From positions 8,253,555-8,317,554 of the forward strand of contig OW804094.1 of NCBI GenBank assembly GCA_942159475.1: a DNA stretch of 64,000 nt. Direction: 5' to 3'. Below are positions 1-12,322 of this stretch, one piece after another; positions within the stretch are counted from its first letter, which is position 1; each line of letters starts with the position of its first letter. Under the pieces are notes generated by a model that had not been told where the DNA came from, searched no databases, and saw only the letters and a list, made by a program, of their open reading frames with translations. The stretch comes from Sthenelais limicola. Taxonomy: Eukaryota; Annelida; Polychaeta; Phyllodocida; Sigalionidae. The position numbers were made by a program, and so were the translations under genes.

Positions 1-25
1 AGTCTTTCTCTCAACTTTGTTAGAG

Positions 26-1424
26 GGGCACTTCTCATGAAACGTCGACAAGGGCCCTATTTACTTGTGGAAACAAAATATCAAAGTCTAAGCGTCATAT
101 CTCTATTAATAGATAGAATACTTGTATAAGCATATAATTTTTAGCCCGAGAAATTCTAACTGGCTCCGCTATCGCTACACACAGTCAGAGAGCAGCGTAA
201 TGTTTTTCTATAATAGAATCAAAGCCCCCACTGAAAACTTTAGAAAGGTGACATTTTCAGGCTAAATACTTGGGCCTCTACTTACTTTTATAATAAATAA
301 AGCAGCGAAATGACTTGTGACATAGTAATAGATGTATTTTGTCACATTCCACACTCATTTTCACCGAACAGTAGGCTAGGTAGGCCTCAACCAATGGCGG
401 CAATGTTCTGCAGAATTGTAGCGCCCCCTGTAAGCTCCTACAACACTAAATTTTGGGGGGCGAGATTTAAATTTAAAATGCCAAAACACCATTATTTTAG
501 TTTCATCATTGCTCTTTTTAATTTCATAGCAACATAAACTTAATTTTCCATAGATTTGCAAAATATCTGCATTATTTTGGAACATTTTTTGTTTACTTCC
601 GGTACCCACAACACCTTGCTCCATTGTTTTGAAAGTACCACCAACTTTGGCCAGAGTCATCCATTCCTAACACATTCTCATTTATTAAAACTAATAGACC
701 ATTAGGTATTATTTTTTGCTCTGCACATTTGTAAACATAAATAATTCCATTGGGGACATTAGATATTGATGGTAAAAGCGTTTTTCTATTACATCTCTAC
801 TCGGCCAGAAGAGGTCCAGTAAACACCACTGTTTGTGCGGTTCTGCTCCCAGACCCTCCGTAGGTTAGGGTCTGGGAGCCCGGGCTAATAATTTTAGGAA
901 AGTCAGATGGGGATGACGGGATATTTAATGTTCACTCCAAAATACATTCAAATTTATTTCTTTATTAGTTCTTTCTCCTCCTACCAGCCATATTTCTCTG
1001 CAACTACCAGGAATAAAATGTGATGCGGAATGATGTAGCCCCTTCACGGGTACCAAATGATAAAATTGAATAACTATTAGTATTATCACCGCATTGTCCT
1101 GATATTTATTGTGACCACCTATGACCACTCTTTACATACCCACACCCACAGAAATTTTAAATAATATATTTTGAAAAATAAACAGTAGGCCTATCGTTTA
1201 CTATTAATCATTGAATAATTCTCCTAAAAATCCAGATTTCCGTCCATTTTAAGCCAAACAAATATAAATTCTCTCTGTTTTTGCTTACATTTAGTGCCCA
1301 TATACATCTAGCATTGGGTAAAATAGGAACCAGTCGGATACCAAGCTATATTTTTTCTAAATGACTCATTATTATCATGAAATACAGGGACAGGAACTTT
1401 GTCGACGTTTCATGAGAAGTGCCC
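26..1424. mobile_element. TIR-T element, 1.4 kb with perfect 26 bp inverted repeats
   Basis: The ends at 26-51 and 1399-1424 are perfect inverted copies beginning GGGCACTTCTCATGAAACG. No transposase-like ORF lies between them. I see no target duplication. Bases 150-345 recur at 62915-63110. Confidence 0.7.
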
Positions 1425-1510
1425 ATAGATCATTGTAAAGCTCTTTTTTTCCTGTTTTGTCGTCCTATATGTGGTATGTTTGTATTCGAAATAATAAATG
1501 AGCTTTATCA

Positions 1511-1853
1511 GGCCAAAAAAGAAAATTGTGTGTTTCCCATTTATCTGGCAGAAAAACTAGATAGGGGGGGGTAATTTTTTTTCATTTTTTGCGGGGAAAC
1601 CACCTCCCAGGAACTGAAAAAAATGTCTATTTCATAACAATAGTTGTTTTAGACATGGGAAATGTGCTTTTTGACAGTTTCGGGTTAGGAAAACCTGTTT
1701 TCCTGCTATTATAAGCTTTTTTGGTCAAAAAATTAAAAAAAAGTAAGATATGATGAAAACAAAATCAGGTATGGTAAAAAATGTTTTAGGTAGGGTAAGG
1801 TTTTTCCTCTAGGTAGGGCGGGGTAAATCGGAAACACCTATTGTTTTTTGGCC
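1511..1853 (+). mobile_element. TIR-I MITE copy 1 (PIF/Harbinger-like)
   Basis: Ends GGCCAAAAAA.. and ..TTTTTTGGCC, with GTTTCCSATTTA just inside each end. Flanked by a 3 bp TCA duplication (1508-1510 and 1854-1856). About 343 bp, non-coding. TNA 3 bp duplications are typical of PIF/Harbinger. Confidence 0.75.
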
Positions 1854-1856
1854 TCA

Positions 1857-2500
1857 GTTAAATACCCTCCATCCACTTGAAACTATACAAACTTGAGCGA
1901 CAATACTATCACATTTTTAAAAAAACAACTCATCTCTATTATTAATTATTCTGATCACTTCATAATTTGTTATAAAGGTATAAGTATAAGGTTAATTGAA
2001 TTTCCTTTTTCTGACAACATTAGGCCTATAATTTCTTCCTTTGGGCAATATCTAAATGCTAAAGATAAATGTTAATAATTTTCCTATCCATGGGGAAATT
2101 GGAATAAATATAGATCTAGCAACAATGACATATAGGGGGCCTACACTTTGCTATATATATTTTTTAATTCACTAAATGTCATGATTAAACGAAAACATTG
2201 TTTTATCAATTTGTATAAATACAGCAAATCTTCCATAAAATGACAGTTCAATCATAGTAGGCAGGCATGCACATTGTCATCATACAATGAATGTTATAAT
2301 CAATGAGGTTCAAGCAACAACAGAGCTAAGACTAGAGAATAAAATAAGACATAAAATAAGAACCTCTAAACAGAAAATATAGTAGCCTAATTATGTTGAA
2401 ATAAAAAAGATACTCCAAACAGAAAATATAATAATTATGTTGGTATAGGCTATGAAGAGATATGAAGGGCTGAGGCAACACCAAAGTTTATTTAAGGAAT
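1857..2500. other. AT-rich interval without a recognised feature
   Basis: No ORF of note. Bases 2330-2450 contain a short imperfect duplication (AACAGAAAATATA motifs) and nothing else I can name. Confidence 0.5.
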
Positions 2501-2612
2501 AATTTTCGAGGTTTTTTCTGGTCGCGGTCTCTATAGCGTCAGGGAGTTCGAGGGCGAAGCCCGAGAATTCCCTGACGCTATAGAGACCGCGACCAGAAAA
2601 ATCCGAGGAAAT
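2501..2612. repeat. Near-perfect palindrome, ~52 bp arms
   Basis: The arms share CTGGTCGCGGTCTCTATAGC and flanking bases with almost no loop. GC-rich core in an AT-rich setting. Probably a foldback-type mobile remnant. Confidence 0.8.
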
Positions 2613-2984
2613 TATTGCTTTTAGAAGAGAATTGATGAGATTTCCTTAATGTTAGAGCAAAAAAGATAGACAAACCTTCTTTATTCCGTCCAAAAACATC
2701 CAAAAACATCCAAAATATCATGCAAAAGCCATGCGAGTCGTGAGCCTTTCTATGAGACCGGAAGTGATTTCCCTATTTTACTGAAAACGATGCTTTGGAT
2801 AGCAAGCAGCGGAACCTTGCGAAAACACGGCGGCTGGCTGAACGTAAACATTAGCGAATACGCACCTCTGATTGGCTGTTTCTCCGCTAAGCCCCGCCCA
2901 CTTCACTTGGCCAGCCGTCGTGGTATCATGCAGTTTCCGACTAACGCGGCAAGCATCGGACACTTCCGGTTCTCGAATGCCGTG

Positions 2985-3385
2985 TTGCGTGTGTCTAGGG
3001 ACTTAAAAAAGAAATAAATAAAAGATTTGAATCGGTAGAAATGATTTAAATAGTGTTTGAGCCCGATAGCGAAGATTTAGTCGACGGGAATCGAGTAATA
3101 AATGAATGGCGAGTTCAGAAGCTATACGTGCGACCGGAAGAGATGTGGAGACCCTTCGGCATAGCCACTCATGTGCACATTCACTTGGCGTTGCATTGTG
3201 TACGGTGGCCTATATAGCGCACGGAGGATTTCATTCGAAAGTGACCCGCACGTCAACAAACTGCCGTGTCCGTGTGTCTAGGGACTTAAAAATGAAATAA
3301 ATAAAAGATTTGAATCGGTAGATATGTTTTAAATAGGGTTTGAGCCCGATAGCGAAGATTTAGTCGACGGGAATCCGGTCCGGGT
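2985..3385 (+). repeat. Direct duplication, two ~115 bp copies 281 bp apart
   Basis: Bases 2985-3099 and 3268-3382 are near-identical, both containing TGTCTAGGGACTTAAAAA, AATAAATAAAAGATTTGAAT and GCCCGATAGCGAAGATTTAG. AATAAA motifs suggest retroposed 3' ends; origin unknown. Bases 2613-2984 upstream hold nothing I recognise. Confidence 0.75.
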
Positions 3386-3461
3386 GCGCGCAAGCGGCTG
3401 TGTATGGTATCACCACAGAACTAGATACTAGATAACTATACTCTAGTTCTGTGCTATCACT

Positions 3462-3775
3462 AGCAAAATTTATGGATTTTGAGATATCACCATATTTGAA
3501 AAGAGGAGATCAAGGTGATTCCAATGATAGTAAACACTAGGACACCTAATAAGTATTTCTATATTTTAAGTTTGATATTTGTATTTTGAAAAAAAACCTT
3601 CAAAACGCAATGATATATTTAAAACAATGTCCCGAAATTTGTTACATGGACCTGATAAGACTATAAGTGCTAAAGCCTCTAAAGATCAGAACATTTCAAT
3701 AAAGAGATCTTGTGAAAAAACATTTTTGAAAAATATGAATTTTGCGACTTGTGACTCATTTTCCTGAAACACATC
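3462..3775 (+). mobile_element. TIR-A copy 1 (left end truncated)
   Basis: Runs from GCAAAATTTATGGATTTTGA to the right terminal repeat GACTCATTTTCCTGAAACAC. The first ~30 bases of the left end are replaced by a small palindrome at 3414-3453. Confidence 0.85.
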
Positions 3776-4002
3776 CCAATTGTGTTTCCAATTAACCTCG
3801 TCCTGTACATAGACATATCCTTACCCTAAGTTGGTGTTCTTTTGACCTATTAATTATTTCTGCCTGAAATTTTTTTCCCCAAACGTTAATGGAAGCAGGA
3901 ACACAAGCAAAACCACAAACACTTTATAAAGTACATTGCTCTGGATTAAAACAGTTGTTGTTATGAAATGAAGGATTTGTTTTCAGTTAGTGAATTTATA
4001 AT

Positions 4003-4228
4003 GGTGAAATTTCCAGAAAAAGGCCTTCACCAATCTTCTCAAATAACCTACATTTAAGACGGAAATCAGGTTCAAAATACAGTTCAACACAACCAAACAG
4101 ATTTATTGAATGAACACTATATAGAATACACTCAGATATACCCAGTATTTATCATTTTTCACTCTAATTTAGCAGAACTTGATAGATGTGTAGAACTGTA
4201 GATTGTGCATTTCCTGAAAATCTGACCC
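4003..4228 (-). mobile_element. TIR-B copy 1
   Basis: Left end degenerate (GGTGAAATTTCCAGAAAA); right end TCCTGAAAATCTGACCC. The interior matches the TIR-B consensus in reverse orientation. Confidence 0.75.
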
Positions 4229-4618
4229 TAATTTGGTTTGAGTTCTTTCACAAAGTTTGAAGGGTTATTAATTGCCTTAATTTCCAGCAAAAAGGTTGGG
4301 ATCTGTGTCGCCGAATTAATTCTGTCAAGAGGCATGACCAAAATAATGAGGGAACGTCCTGAAGTCTTGCAGGTGGTAGAATAAATTCCTCCCTTGGGAA
4401 ATCAGATTTAAAATCACGCTCTTAGTGAAAGTCTTTATTCAGTCCCACGATATTACATAAAACAATTAATTGCATTACATTAATTAGATTAATCATTAAA
4501 AACAAATAACTGAACTCCCTTAAACACCATAAACTAATAACTTGCTATTATTTAGGATGACCAACTGAGAGATGATCATGATGGATCGATCGTAGCTGCC
4601 TGGTAATGGGGGAGTATA
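4229..4618. other. Interval without a recognised feature
   Basis: No coding or repeat signal seen beyond AT-richness. Confidence 0.4.
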
Positions 4619-5050
4619 TGTGATGTGTTACATTGAAATGAGTCACAAGTCGCAAAAAATGGGTTTTGAGGTATCATCATATTTGTAAAGATGAGATCAA
4701 TCCGATTCCAATGATAGTAAACAGTCTAATACTCTATTAAGTATTTCCATATTTTAAGTTTGATATTTTTATTTTTGAAAGAAAAATGTTTGCAATATTT
4801 ATGGTGGGGGGGGGGGGGAGGGGGGGGGGGGCAATAACCAGTAAAGTAACTAAATATATTCCATATGAGGACCTTTAAAGAGAAAGGATATATTACATAC
4901 ATTGTCCTGAAATTTGATACATTGATCAATATACCTATGAGTATTAGACCCCCCAAAATCGGAACATTGCAATGAAGTGATTATGTAAAATAAACACTTT
5001 GAAAAATATCCTTTTTGCGACTTGTGACTCATTTCCCTGAAACACATCAT
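4619..5050 (+). mobile_element. TIR-A copy 2 (full length)
   Basis: Both terminal repeats present with ATAT on each side. A run of G interrupted by one A (about 4805-4831) has expanded inside it. Confidence 0.9.
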
Positions 5051-5052
5051 AT

Positions 5053-6014
5053 ATGTGATGTGCTACAGGGGAATGAGTCTTGAGGATTTTGTCATGGGAA
5101 TGAGTCATGAGGATTTTGAGATATCATATTTGAAAAGACCAAGCCAATTCAAATGATGGTAAACAGTAGGACACCTAATACTTATTTCGATATTTTAAGT
5201 TTCATTTGCAATATTTCTGGGTGGACAATTACTAGTAAAGTAGCTATATATACACCATAGGATGCCAAAACCTTTGCTATAGGTTCTAAATCAAAAGAGG
5301 ACAAATATTATTAGAAAAACGTGGTTGCACATGACTAAATGCCGCAATCTGGTTGGAGTCACGAGGCATAAAATTGCTATTTTTCAAAGTGTTGTAATTA
5401 CATGATGTATTTGTGGGAATGTTTTCATTTTTGTGATGCTTAACGCCCTTCGTAGCATGAGTCCATGTACGCAATTTCAATACATTGTATGAAATATGTG
5501 TCTCGATTCATCAAAATGTGTCGGCTTTCCGAGGATACAAAATGTGCTGGGGTACCCTACGCTCTAATGTCCACGGCGTACGAGTGAATTTAGTGAAAAA
5601 TAGCCTCTGACTTATTTAAACCCATCCAACCATGTTATGAAAATGTTTACCGGCCGTTATGAAGCGTAAATTATTGTTTATTTTACAAAATACTTTCCAG
5701 TCTCACAAAAAACATATTAAAGATTAATATTACGGGAAAAAAAGATTTCGACCGAAAAAGTCCTATACCACCTTTGGAGCCCTATATCTCAAAACAAAAG
5801 TTGCTGACATGGGACTCTTTTTGATAGATTGCATCTCATATATTTATGCCTTTCAAAGGTCACCTCATAAACCATACTGTGTCTACAAAACATACATTCC
5901 ACTAAGAATTACCTAGACATGCTACTTTGCCACTTGAGTTACTTGCAGGGAGTGGTCTATTGCATGGAGGATGGTCTATTAATGGAACAATTTTGCGACT
6001 TGTGACTCATCTTC
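5053..6014 (+). mobile_element. TIR-A copy 3, disrupted
   Basis: Left half at 5053-5270, with a duplicated stretch of terminal repeat (GGGAATGAGTC twice). A reversed TIR-A scrap lies at 5378-5478 and a lone right terminal repeat at 5991-6014. About 500 bases between are unrecognised. Whether all three pieces were one insertion is uncertain. Confidence 0.5.
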
Positions 6015-6142
6015 CTATTGCTCTAACTACACAGTTGTGAAATAATAAAACTGGTGTGAATCTGGGGCTTGCTGGTGCATTTGCAGGTGAGATGTCAGAA
6101 ATCCTGTGCAAATCGGCGGTGAACCTCTGCAATCTCAGAAAT

Positions 6143-6390
6143 GAGATTTGTTTCAGGAAAATGAGTCATAAGTCGCAAAATGTGGATTTTGAGATATCAC
6201 CATATTTGAAAAGAGGAGATCAAGATGATTCCAATGAAAGTAAACACTAGGACACCTAATAAGTATTTCTATATTTAAAGTTTGATATGTTTATTATTGA
6301 AAAAAAAAGTTTGCAAAGTTTCTGGATGGGTAATTACCAGTAAAGTAACTAAATATGCTCCTTATGACTCATTTTCCTGGAACACATCAC
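6143..6390 (+). mobile_element. TIR-A copy 4, internally deleted, nested in TIR-F
   Basis: Left terminal repeat and ~200 bp of interior run straight into CTTATGACTCATTTTCC, losing ~170 bp of the right interior. Confidence 0.85.
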
Positions 6391-6752
6391 TAATAATGAT
6401 CTGCAATTTGACTTTTACTCCCTACACTCTTGCAATTTCCGCGGCAAACTTGTGTGGAATCGCGGCTCTGGATTTGCAGAGGACGTGCATTTTGGATCAC
6501 TTCAAATTATAAAGAAATGGAGGGAGAGAAGACCGAAAATATTTTTGTATGGACATGTCATGTGAAAAAATCTTTTTGATTCATCAATAGTTTCTTTTTT
6601 GATTTATCAACAATTAGTGAAGCTACACCTGTTCAAACATACCTGCCATCATCTGCGAATTTTGGATATTTTGGATATTTGCATGACCTCCTGCGATTAG
6701 TCATGGACAGTAACAGAAGTCTGCGAACTGTCATGGCTAGCCCTACACATAT

Positions 6753-7159
6753 GTGATGTGTTTCAGGAAAATGAGTCATAAGTCGCAAAAAATGGATTTT
6801 GAGATATCACCATATATGAAAAGAAGAGATCAAGCCGATTCCAATGATAGTAAACAGTCTAATAATCTAATAACTATTTCTGGATTTTAAGTTTGATATT
6901 TGAGTTTTTTTAAAAAAAGTTTCCAATATTTCTGGGGGTCAATAAACAGTAAAGTAACTAAATGTAGTCCATTTGAGGACCTTTAAAACAAAAGAATATA
7001 TTACATAGATTGTCCTGAAATTTTATACATCGATTGATATAGCTATAAGGTACAAACCCTCCAAAATTTAGAACATTCTAATAATGAGATCTTGTGAAAA
7101 AAACACTTTAGAATATATCAATTTTGCGACTTATGACTCATTTTCCTGGAACAGATCAC
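6753..7159 (+). mobile_element. TIR-A copy 5 (full length), nested in TIR-F
   Basis: 407 bp, intact ends, ATAT at 6749-6752 and 7160-7163. The TIR-F sequence resumes on both sides. Confidence 0.92.
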
Positions 7160-7460
7160 ATATGCAAATTCTTGCAGAAGTATGTGCAATTCCAGTTAAA
7201 ATCACATGAATTGGGATTTTTCCCCTGTGATCTGGATTTTTTCCCCTGCGTGTTTGCACATGAGTTTGCAAGTGTGTAGGGCAATGGTGGCATCTGCGTT
7301 AAGTTGTAGGATTCTGTGAGTCATTGCAGCTATTCCTACACATCTGCAATTTATTGAAACAACTGTAGGCGAATTCATGTGAACTTGCACAAGTTGTCGC
7401 AAGGGCCAATTCACACGCCAATTTGCAACTGTGTAGTCGGGGCTTAAAACACACACATAT

Positions 7461-7979
7461 GTGATGCATTCCAGGGAAATGAGTCACAAGTCGCAAAAAA
7501 TGGATTTTGAGATATTATCATATTTGAAAAGATGAGTTCAAGCCGATTCTAATTGTAGTAAACAGTAGGACATCTAAAGTAGGGTTTCTATTATTTTAAG
7601 TTTGATATCTTTATTTTTGAAAAAAATTATTAATATCTTTTGGTGGATAATTACTAATAAAGTACCTGGATATACTCCATAAGATGACCTTAGAAATGCA
7701 TAGATATATTTAATAATCTTATAAGTTGATATAACACCAAAACCAAAGAATCAGCGATTTTTTTGAAGTGGTTTTTATTTTCTCAAGTGATGTTTCGATG
7801 TAGATTGATGTAGATATCTTTAATACATTGCCTTGCAATTTTGTTCATGTATTAATGTCACTGGCAGCATTAAGTATCCTAAAAATTAGGATATTTCAAC
7901 AAAGATATCTTCTTTAAGAAATCACTTTGAAAAAATATCCATTTTGCGACTTATGACTCATTTCCCTGAAACACATCAC
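7461..7979 (+). mobile_element. TIR-A copy 6 with ~100 bp internal insertion
   Basis: Intact ends with ATAT duplication. An extra stretch at about 7710-7805 has no counterpart in other copies. Confidence 0.9.
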
Positions 7980-8438
7980 ATATGGGTGGAAAAAATGAAA
8001 GGGGCGCATATCAAAGCATAACTAATTGAATAAAAAGAAAATGTACCAGGAAATCAAACTTGAAAGAGGCAAATTGAACTTCTGAGTTATTTTAATCTTT
8101 ATTTTTTGATAAAATATAGGGCAAAAAGCAGGTTTCTCTATCTTCAACTGATAAATATTAGTGTCAAACCTATGAAAGTATATATGGAATGAAAGCTGGC
8201 GTCGAGACGAATCCAATGATACAAACAGATTAAGGATTCAATATATATTATTTGAACTATATAAAGAAAAATCTCTTATATATAGCACAAATGAAAAAAC
8301 ACACCCATATGCCTCTGCTAATGTAAACGCCCCTATTATGAAGAACCTCTTTAGGATGTCATGTCCAGACGTAGACCTCCACCTCCCACTACTGTCTGTA
8401 AGTATGCGCCTCTGTAAGTGCGTCTTGCCTGTCTGTAC
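7980..8438. other. Interval without a recognised feature
   Basis: AT-rich; short ORFs only, none resembling a known protein. Confidence 0.4.
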
Positions 8439-8673
8439 GGGTCATGTCGCCAGAAAATGTACAATTCACCATCGCCAATCCTCTCAAATAACCCACATTT
8501 AAGACAAAAATTAGGTTTAAAATACAGCCAAATATAACCCAACAGGTTGTCTGAGTCAACCTAACACAAAATATACCCGCATATACCCAGTATTTATCAT
8601 ATTTCAGCCTAATTTACCAGAATTTCATGAATGTGTAGAGTTGCAGATTGTACATTTCTAGGCAACCTGACCC
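8439..8673 (-). mobile_element. TIR-B copy 2
   Basis: 235 bp, ends GGGTCATGT and CCTGACCC, interior matches the consensus. Confidence 0.85.
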
Positions 8674-8880
8674 ATATAGTAAAACTCCTCCATTACCACT
8701 ATATTCACTTCATACATGGCTACTTAAATACGCCAGCTCTCCATATAAGGTTAATGGAGGTCACCTCCCCACCGCGCATGTGCAGAACAACTCTTTAGAT
8801 GCACTTCCGGTTGAGAAAGCTTGGATCAGGGTAAACACTGGCCTTGAAGAAACATGCAAACTCCAGGGGGAAAACACTTA

Positions 8881-9076
8881 AGGCTACATTCCACTGATCA
8901 GTTACAATTATACTCTACTTATAATTTGTATTAACTCTTCCTGTTTTTTCTCTAACTGAACTTCGATGTAATATAATTTAAAACAGTAATTCAGGCTATT
9001 CTGGAAATATTCGTACTGATGTGTGGAAATGTCTATGTCCTGAATAAAATATTTTCAAAATCAAAATCAAATCAAA
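8881..9076 (+). mobile_element. LINE/SINE 3' tail
   Basis: Ends AATAAAATATTTTC followed by CAAAAT-type short repeats (to ~9076). Non-coding. Probably the end of a retroposon; the body before ~8881 is not recognised. Confidence 0.4.
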
Positions 9077-9098
9077 GTTTTGGGGTCTGATGTTGTTT

Positions 9099-9573
9099 GT
9101 GATGTGTTTCAGGAAAATGAGTCACAAGTCGCAAAATTGGTGTATTTCAAAGTCGTTTACTAACAAGATCTGCTTGTTGGAATATTTTCACTTTTGGAGT
9201 GTCTAGTCCTTGTGATTGTATGGATACACATGTACCAAATTTCAAGACTGTGTATTAATTATATCAGTGCGTTTCTTAGATCATCTCGTTGAGTATATTT
9301 AGCTACTTTACTGGTAGCTATCCACCCAGAAATATTGCAAATGTTTCCTGGATGGGTAATTACAAGTAAAGTAGCTAAATATACTCCATACACAAGCCTT
9401 CAAAACGCAAGGATATATTTAATACAATGTCCCGAAATTTGTTACATGGATTCATATGACTATATATATACCCCTCTAAAATGAGAACATTTCAATAAAG
9501 AGATCATGTGAACAAAACACTTTAAAAAATATCAATTTTGCGACTTACGACTCATTTTCCTGGAACACATCAC
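9099..9573. mobile_element. TIR-A copy 7, inverted dimer
   Basis: The left ~235 bp is a reversed right half; the right ~235 bp is a forward right half. They meet near 9340 at AATATTGCAAATGTTTCC. Arms belong to different subfamilies. Outer flanks (GTTT and ATAT) do not match. Confidence 0.85.
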
Positions 9574-9721
9574 ATATAGGCTACATGGTACTTGTGTATG
9601 TAGGAGACGCAACAAGTTGGGCAGCGCTGTAGCACTGGTGCATCGATGACCGCTGTGCATGGAAACTGCCACCTTCCACAATTCACGTAGGCCACAGACA
9701 CCTATTTCGTGCAGTTACCGA

Positions 9722-10117
9722 CCAATGTGTTTCAGGGAAATGTATCACACGTCGCAAAAATGATATCTTTCAAAGTGATTTATTCACAGGATCTCTTTGT
9801 TGGAATGTTCTAATTTATGGAGGGTTTAGCGCTTTTAGTCATATGAATCCTTGATGCACCGAATTGCAGGACGTATTAAATATATATATCCTTGTCTTTT
9901 GAAAGGCTTTGTGGTGCATATTTAATTACTTTACTGGTATTTGCCCACCCAGAAATGTCCTAAACTTGTTTTGTCAAAAGTAAAAATATCAAATTTGAAT
10001 TATAGATGTCTTACTGTTTACTACCATTGGAATTGGCTTGATCTAAACTTTTCAAATAATGATATCTCAAAATCTTTTATTTTTATACTTGTGACTGATT
10101 TTCCGGTAACGCATCAC
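9722..10117 (-). mobile_element. TIR-A copy 8
   Basis: Reverse copy, decayed terminal repeats (GACTGATTTTCCGGTAACGC at the right). Confidence 0.85.
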
Positions 10118-10174
10118 AATTGCTCCTTCACTCTTTACCGGGCATTATCACAATTATTAGGTTATCACTGTATA

Positions 10175-10391
10175 TTACTGTAAAAGTATTTATTTTCGCA
10201 TGGATAAATTTCCGCGCACTAAGTACTTTGACACCTTTTTGCGCGGATTTAAATTCTTGCAGCAAGGAAGCCTCACACCTTATTTATGCAATAATTATAC
10301 CTCTCATGCAGGATTTATTTTCACGCACAAAGGTTAGTGCACAAAAATAGCAGAAATAAATACTGCACAAACATTAATACGTTTACAGTAA
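10175..10391 (+). mobile_element. TIR-D copy 1
   Basis: Ends TTACTGTAAAAGTATTTAT and, inverted, TTACTGTAAACGTATTAAT. Interior has CTTTGACACCTTTTTGCGCG and CACGCACAAAGGTTAGTGC. Aligns with 28056-28263. Confidence 0.7.
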
Positions 10392-10867
10392 TGATTGAGT
10401 GTGTGCCTTAGGTTGTTATAGCGCCTGGGCTAGTGGCCAAAGCATTGACTAACAAGAACTAATTTAAGGCCCTCTGTCTGTCCTCAATGTAGGCCATTAA
10501 CCCTATAGCTCTTATAGCATAACCTGAATGAACTGGTCAGAACTGGTTAGAACTGGTCAGAAGTCCTCCATGGATTTCTGTTCATGGTACCAATTGTGGT
10601 GACCTTGGTGAAAAATAATCATTTGACTTCTATATTACTTATGTGATTTCGAAGAAGTGATACAGGGGTGCCATCTGATAAGTCGTATGCTATACGGGTT
10701 GTCATGGAAGCATTTGACCCAAATAATATAATTTTGTTGGTTCATGACGTCACGCTTCTGCAAATATGTAGCACTGTCTTCAGACTTTCTTCTGATAATT
10801 TGTCAAGAAAAACACTACTAAGAAGGTAAATATAACAAATGAATTGATAAATAAGTATGTAATAATA
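10392..10867. other. Interval without a recognised feature
   Basis: Contains a small tandem motif GAACTGGT(C/T)A near 10530-10560 and a CRE-like TGACGTCA at ~10744. Nothing else seen. Confidence 0.4.
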
Positions 10868-10869
10868 AG

Positions 10870-11036
10870 ATATAACTAAACGCGAGCTGCATATGGGGCA
10901 ACGTATTCACAAAACGCAAGTGACTTTTGGTGAGTGTCTTTCACAAGTGCCGAAGGCACGCGTGAAAGACACTCACCAAAAGGCACGAGCGTTTTATGAA
11001 TGCGTTGCCCCATATGCAGCTCAAGTTTAGTTATAT
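10870..11036. repeat. Long palindrome, ~78 bp arms
   Basis: Arms share TATAACTAAA, AGCTGCATATGGGGCAACG and GAGTGTCTTTCA and meet at GTGCCGAAGGCAC. Would form a long hairpin or cruciform. Confidence 0.85.
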
Positions 11037-11845
11037 TTTTATGCCATGATATATATTTAAGAGTTATTTAAGAGTTATTTACCTTCATTTCATGTCTCGC
11101 AACCCTCTGACTCGGCAAAAACAAGCGCCTACAACGTTGCGTCATGAAATGAGCGTCATTGATTGGCGCAGCTAGAATTACGTAACCAATCAAAATAGCG
11201 GGAGTAAATTGGTTGCATTCGAAAAGCGGATTCCGCTAGTGAAATCCAGGCATGTTTATGCCATGGTCTAATCTGGCCATGTTTTTGTGGATACGCACAG
11301 CTATCATGGCATAATACCAAATGGCATTCCGTTCAGTTTGTAATCGATCTCAACATTGGGACAAATTGCACTTAACCCTTTTGGGGTGGAGTGTAATTTG
11401 TCTCTCCGCCTTGTCTTACAAACCTCCGTCATGCCATTGGGTATGAATATGACATGACCTGTTTATCTCAACCCTGTCAGCTACCCTGACTTTGTTTAAA
11501 GGTTTCATATTCAGCTAGTTATTATGTACAGTTCTGACCAATTGGTCTTTGCAGAAATTTTAACTTAATTGATTGTAAAGCATAGAATAACAAACTTGGA
11601 GTTGTATTTAGAGCAAGTATAAATTATAACCGTTCTCATTGTACTCCATGATCATCCTCTAGATTAACAGGCCAATCTATGTGCTATCATATCAAGTATA
11701 ATAATACAGGCTATATATAATATTAGTATTATATGCATTCTATAACTGGGAGTTTCATATCTGTGAACTGATGTATAATTAGTGCTTTATCGACGGGACT
11801 TATTTTATGACGTCACATCTAAAGAAAGAAGAGGGCACATTGGGC
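11037..11845. other. Interval without a recognised feature
   Basis: No ORF. One CRE-like TGACGTCA at ~11808. Nothing else identified. Confidence 0.4.
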
Positions 11846-11980
11846 AATTAGAGCCTGAGTTTATTGTCTGAGCTGGCCCTCTATGCCTGACGGGAAGCAT
11901 GAGCCGAGGCCGGAGGCCAAGGCTCATGCTTCCCGTCAGGCATAGAGGGCCAGCGAGGACAATAAACGAAGGCTCTAATG
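11846..11980. repeat. Long palindrome, ~58 bp arms
   Basis: Arms run from ATTAGAGCC through GGCCCTCTATGCCTGACGGG and AGCATGAGCC around a 16 bp centre. The 126-codon ORF crossing it is a by-product. Confidence 0.85.
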
Positions 11981-12231
11981 GCTTTAGTACCCATTGGTTG
12001 GGCTGTTATTATCAACTACTTCCATTACTATCACTTCTCCTGAACCTCCAACATTGTCAGAAAGCATTTAATTACAGTTTAGTTAAGTTGCATTCTTCTC
12101 TAACCTTACCCACTGACGCTAGTGTGCCACTACCAACTGCGCTCCACTCAGTCCCTCCCTCCCTCCCTCCCTCCACTGCCAACCGCGGCTGGGTAGCGAC
12201 AGAGAGGGAGCCGGAAATTGACACAGCCATA

Positions 12232-12270
12232 TATAGAGGGCCAGTCGGAACCTACAACTGGCCCTCTGTG
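12232..12270. repeat. Short palindrome related to the 11.9 kb one
   Basis: AGAGGGCCAG and CTGGCCCTCT face each other across 13 bases, repeating the outer arm word of the 11846-11980 palindrome. Confidence 0.6.
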
Positions 12271-12322
12271 CGTCCATAATGGGCTAGCTCAGACCAACCA
12301 ACGGGTACTAAATACTAATAAA

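Larger units (their letters stand above)
6019..7445 (-). mobile_element. TIR-F copy 1, interrupted by two TIR-A elements
   Basis: Aligns in opposite orientation along its whole length with TIR-F copy 2 (47277-48067). Shared landmarks include AGAAATCCTGTGC, AATGGAGGGAGAGAA, GAAGCTACACCTGTT and CATGACCTCCTGCGATTAGT. TIR-A copies 4 and 5 are inserted in it. The right end reads GTGTAGTCGGGGCTT. Confidence 0.8.

Noticed and set aside
11899..12279. 126-codon ORF
   Set aside because: Starts inside a palindrome and crosses CCCT simple sequence; no protein-like signal.
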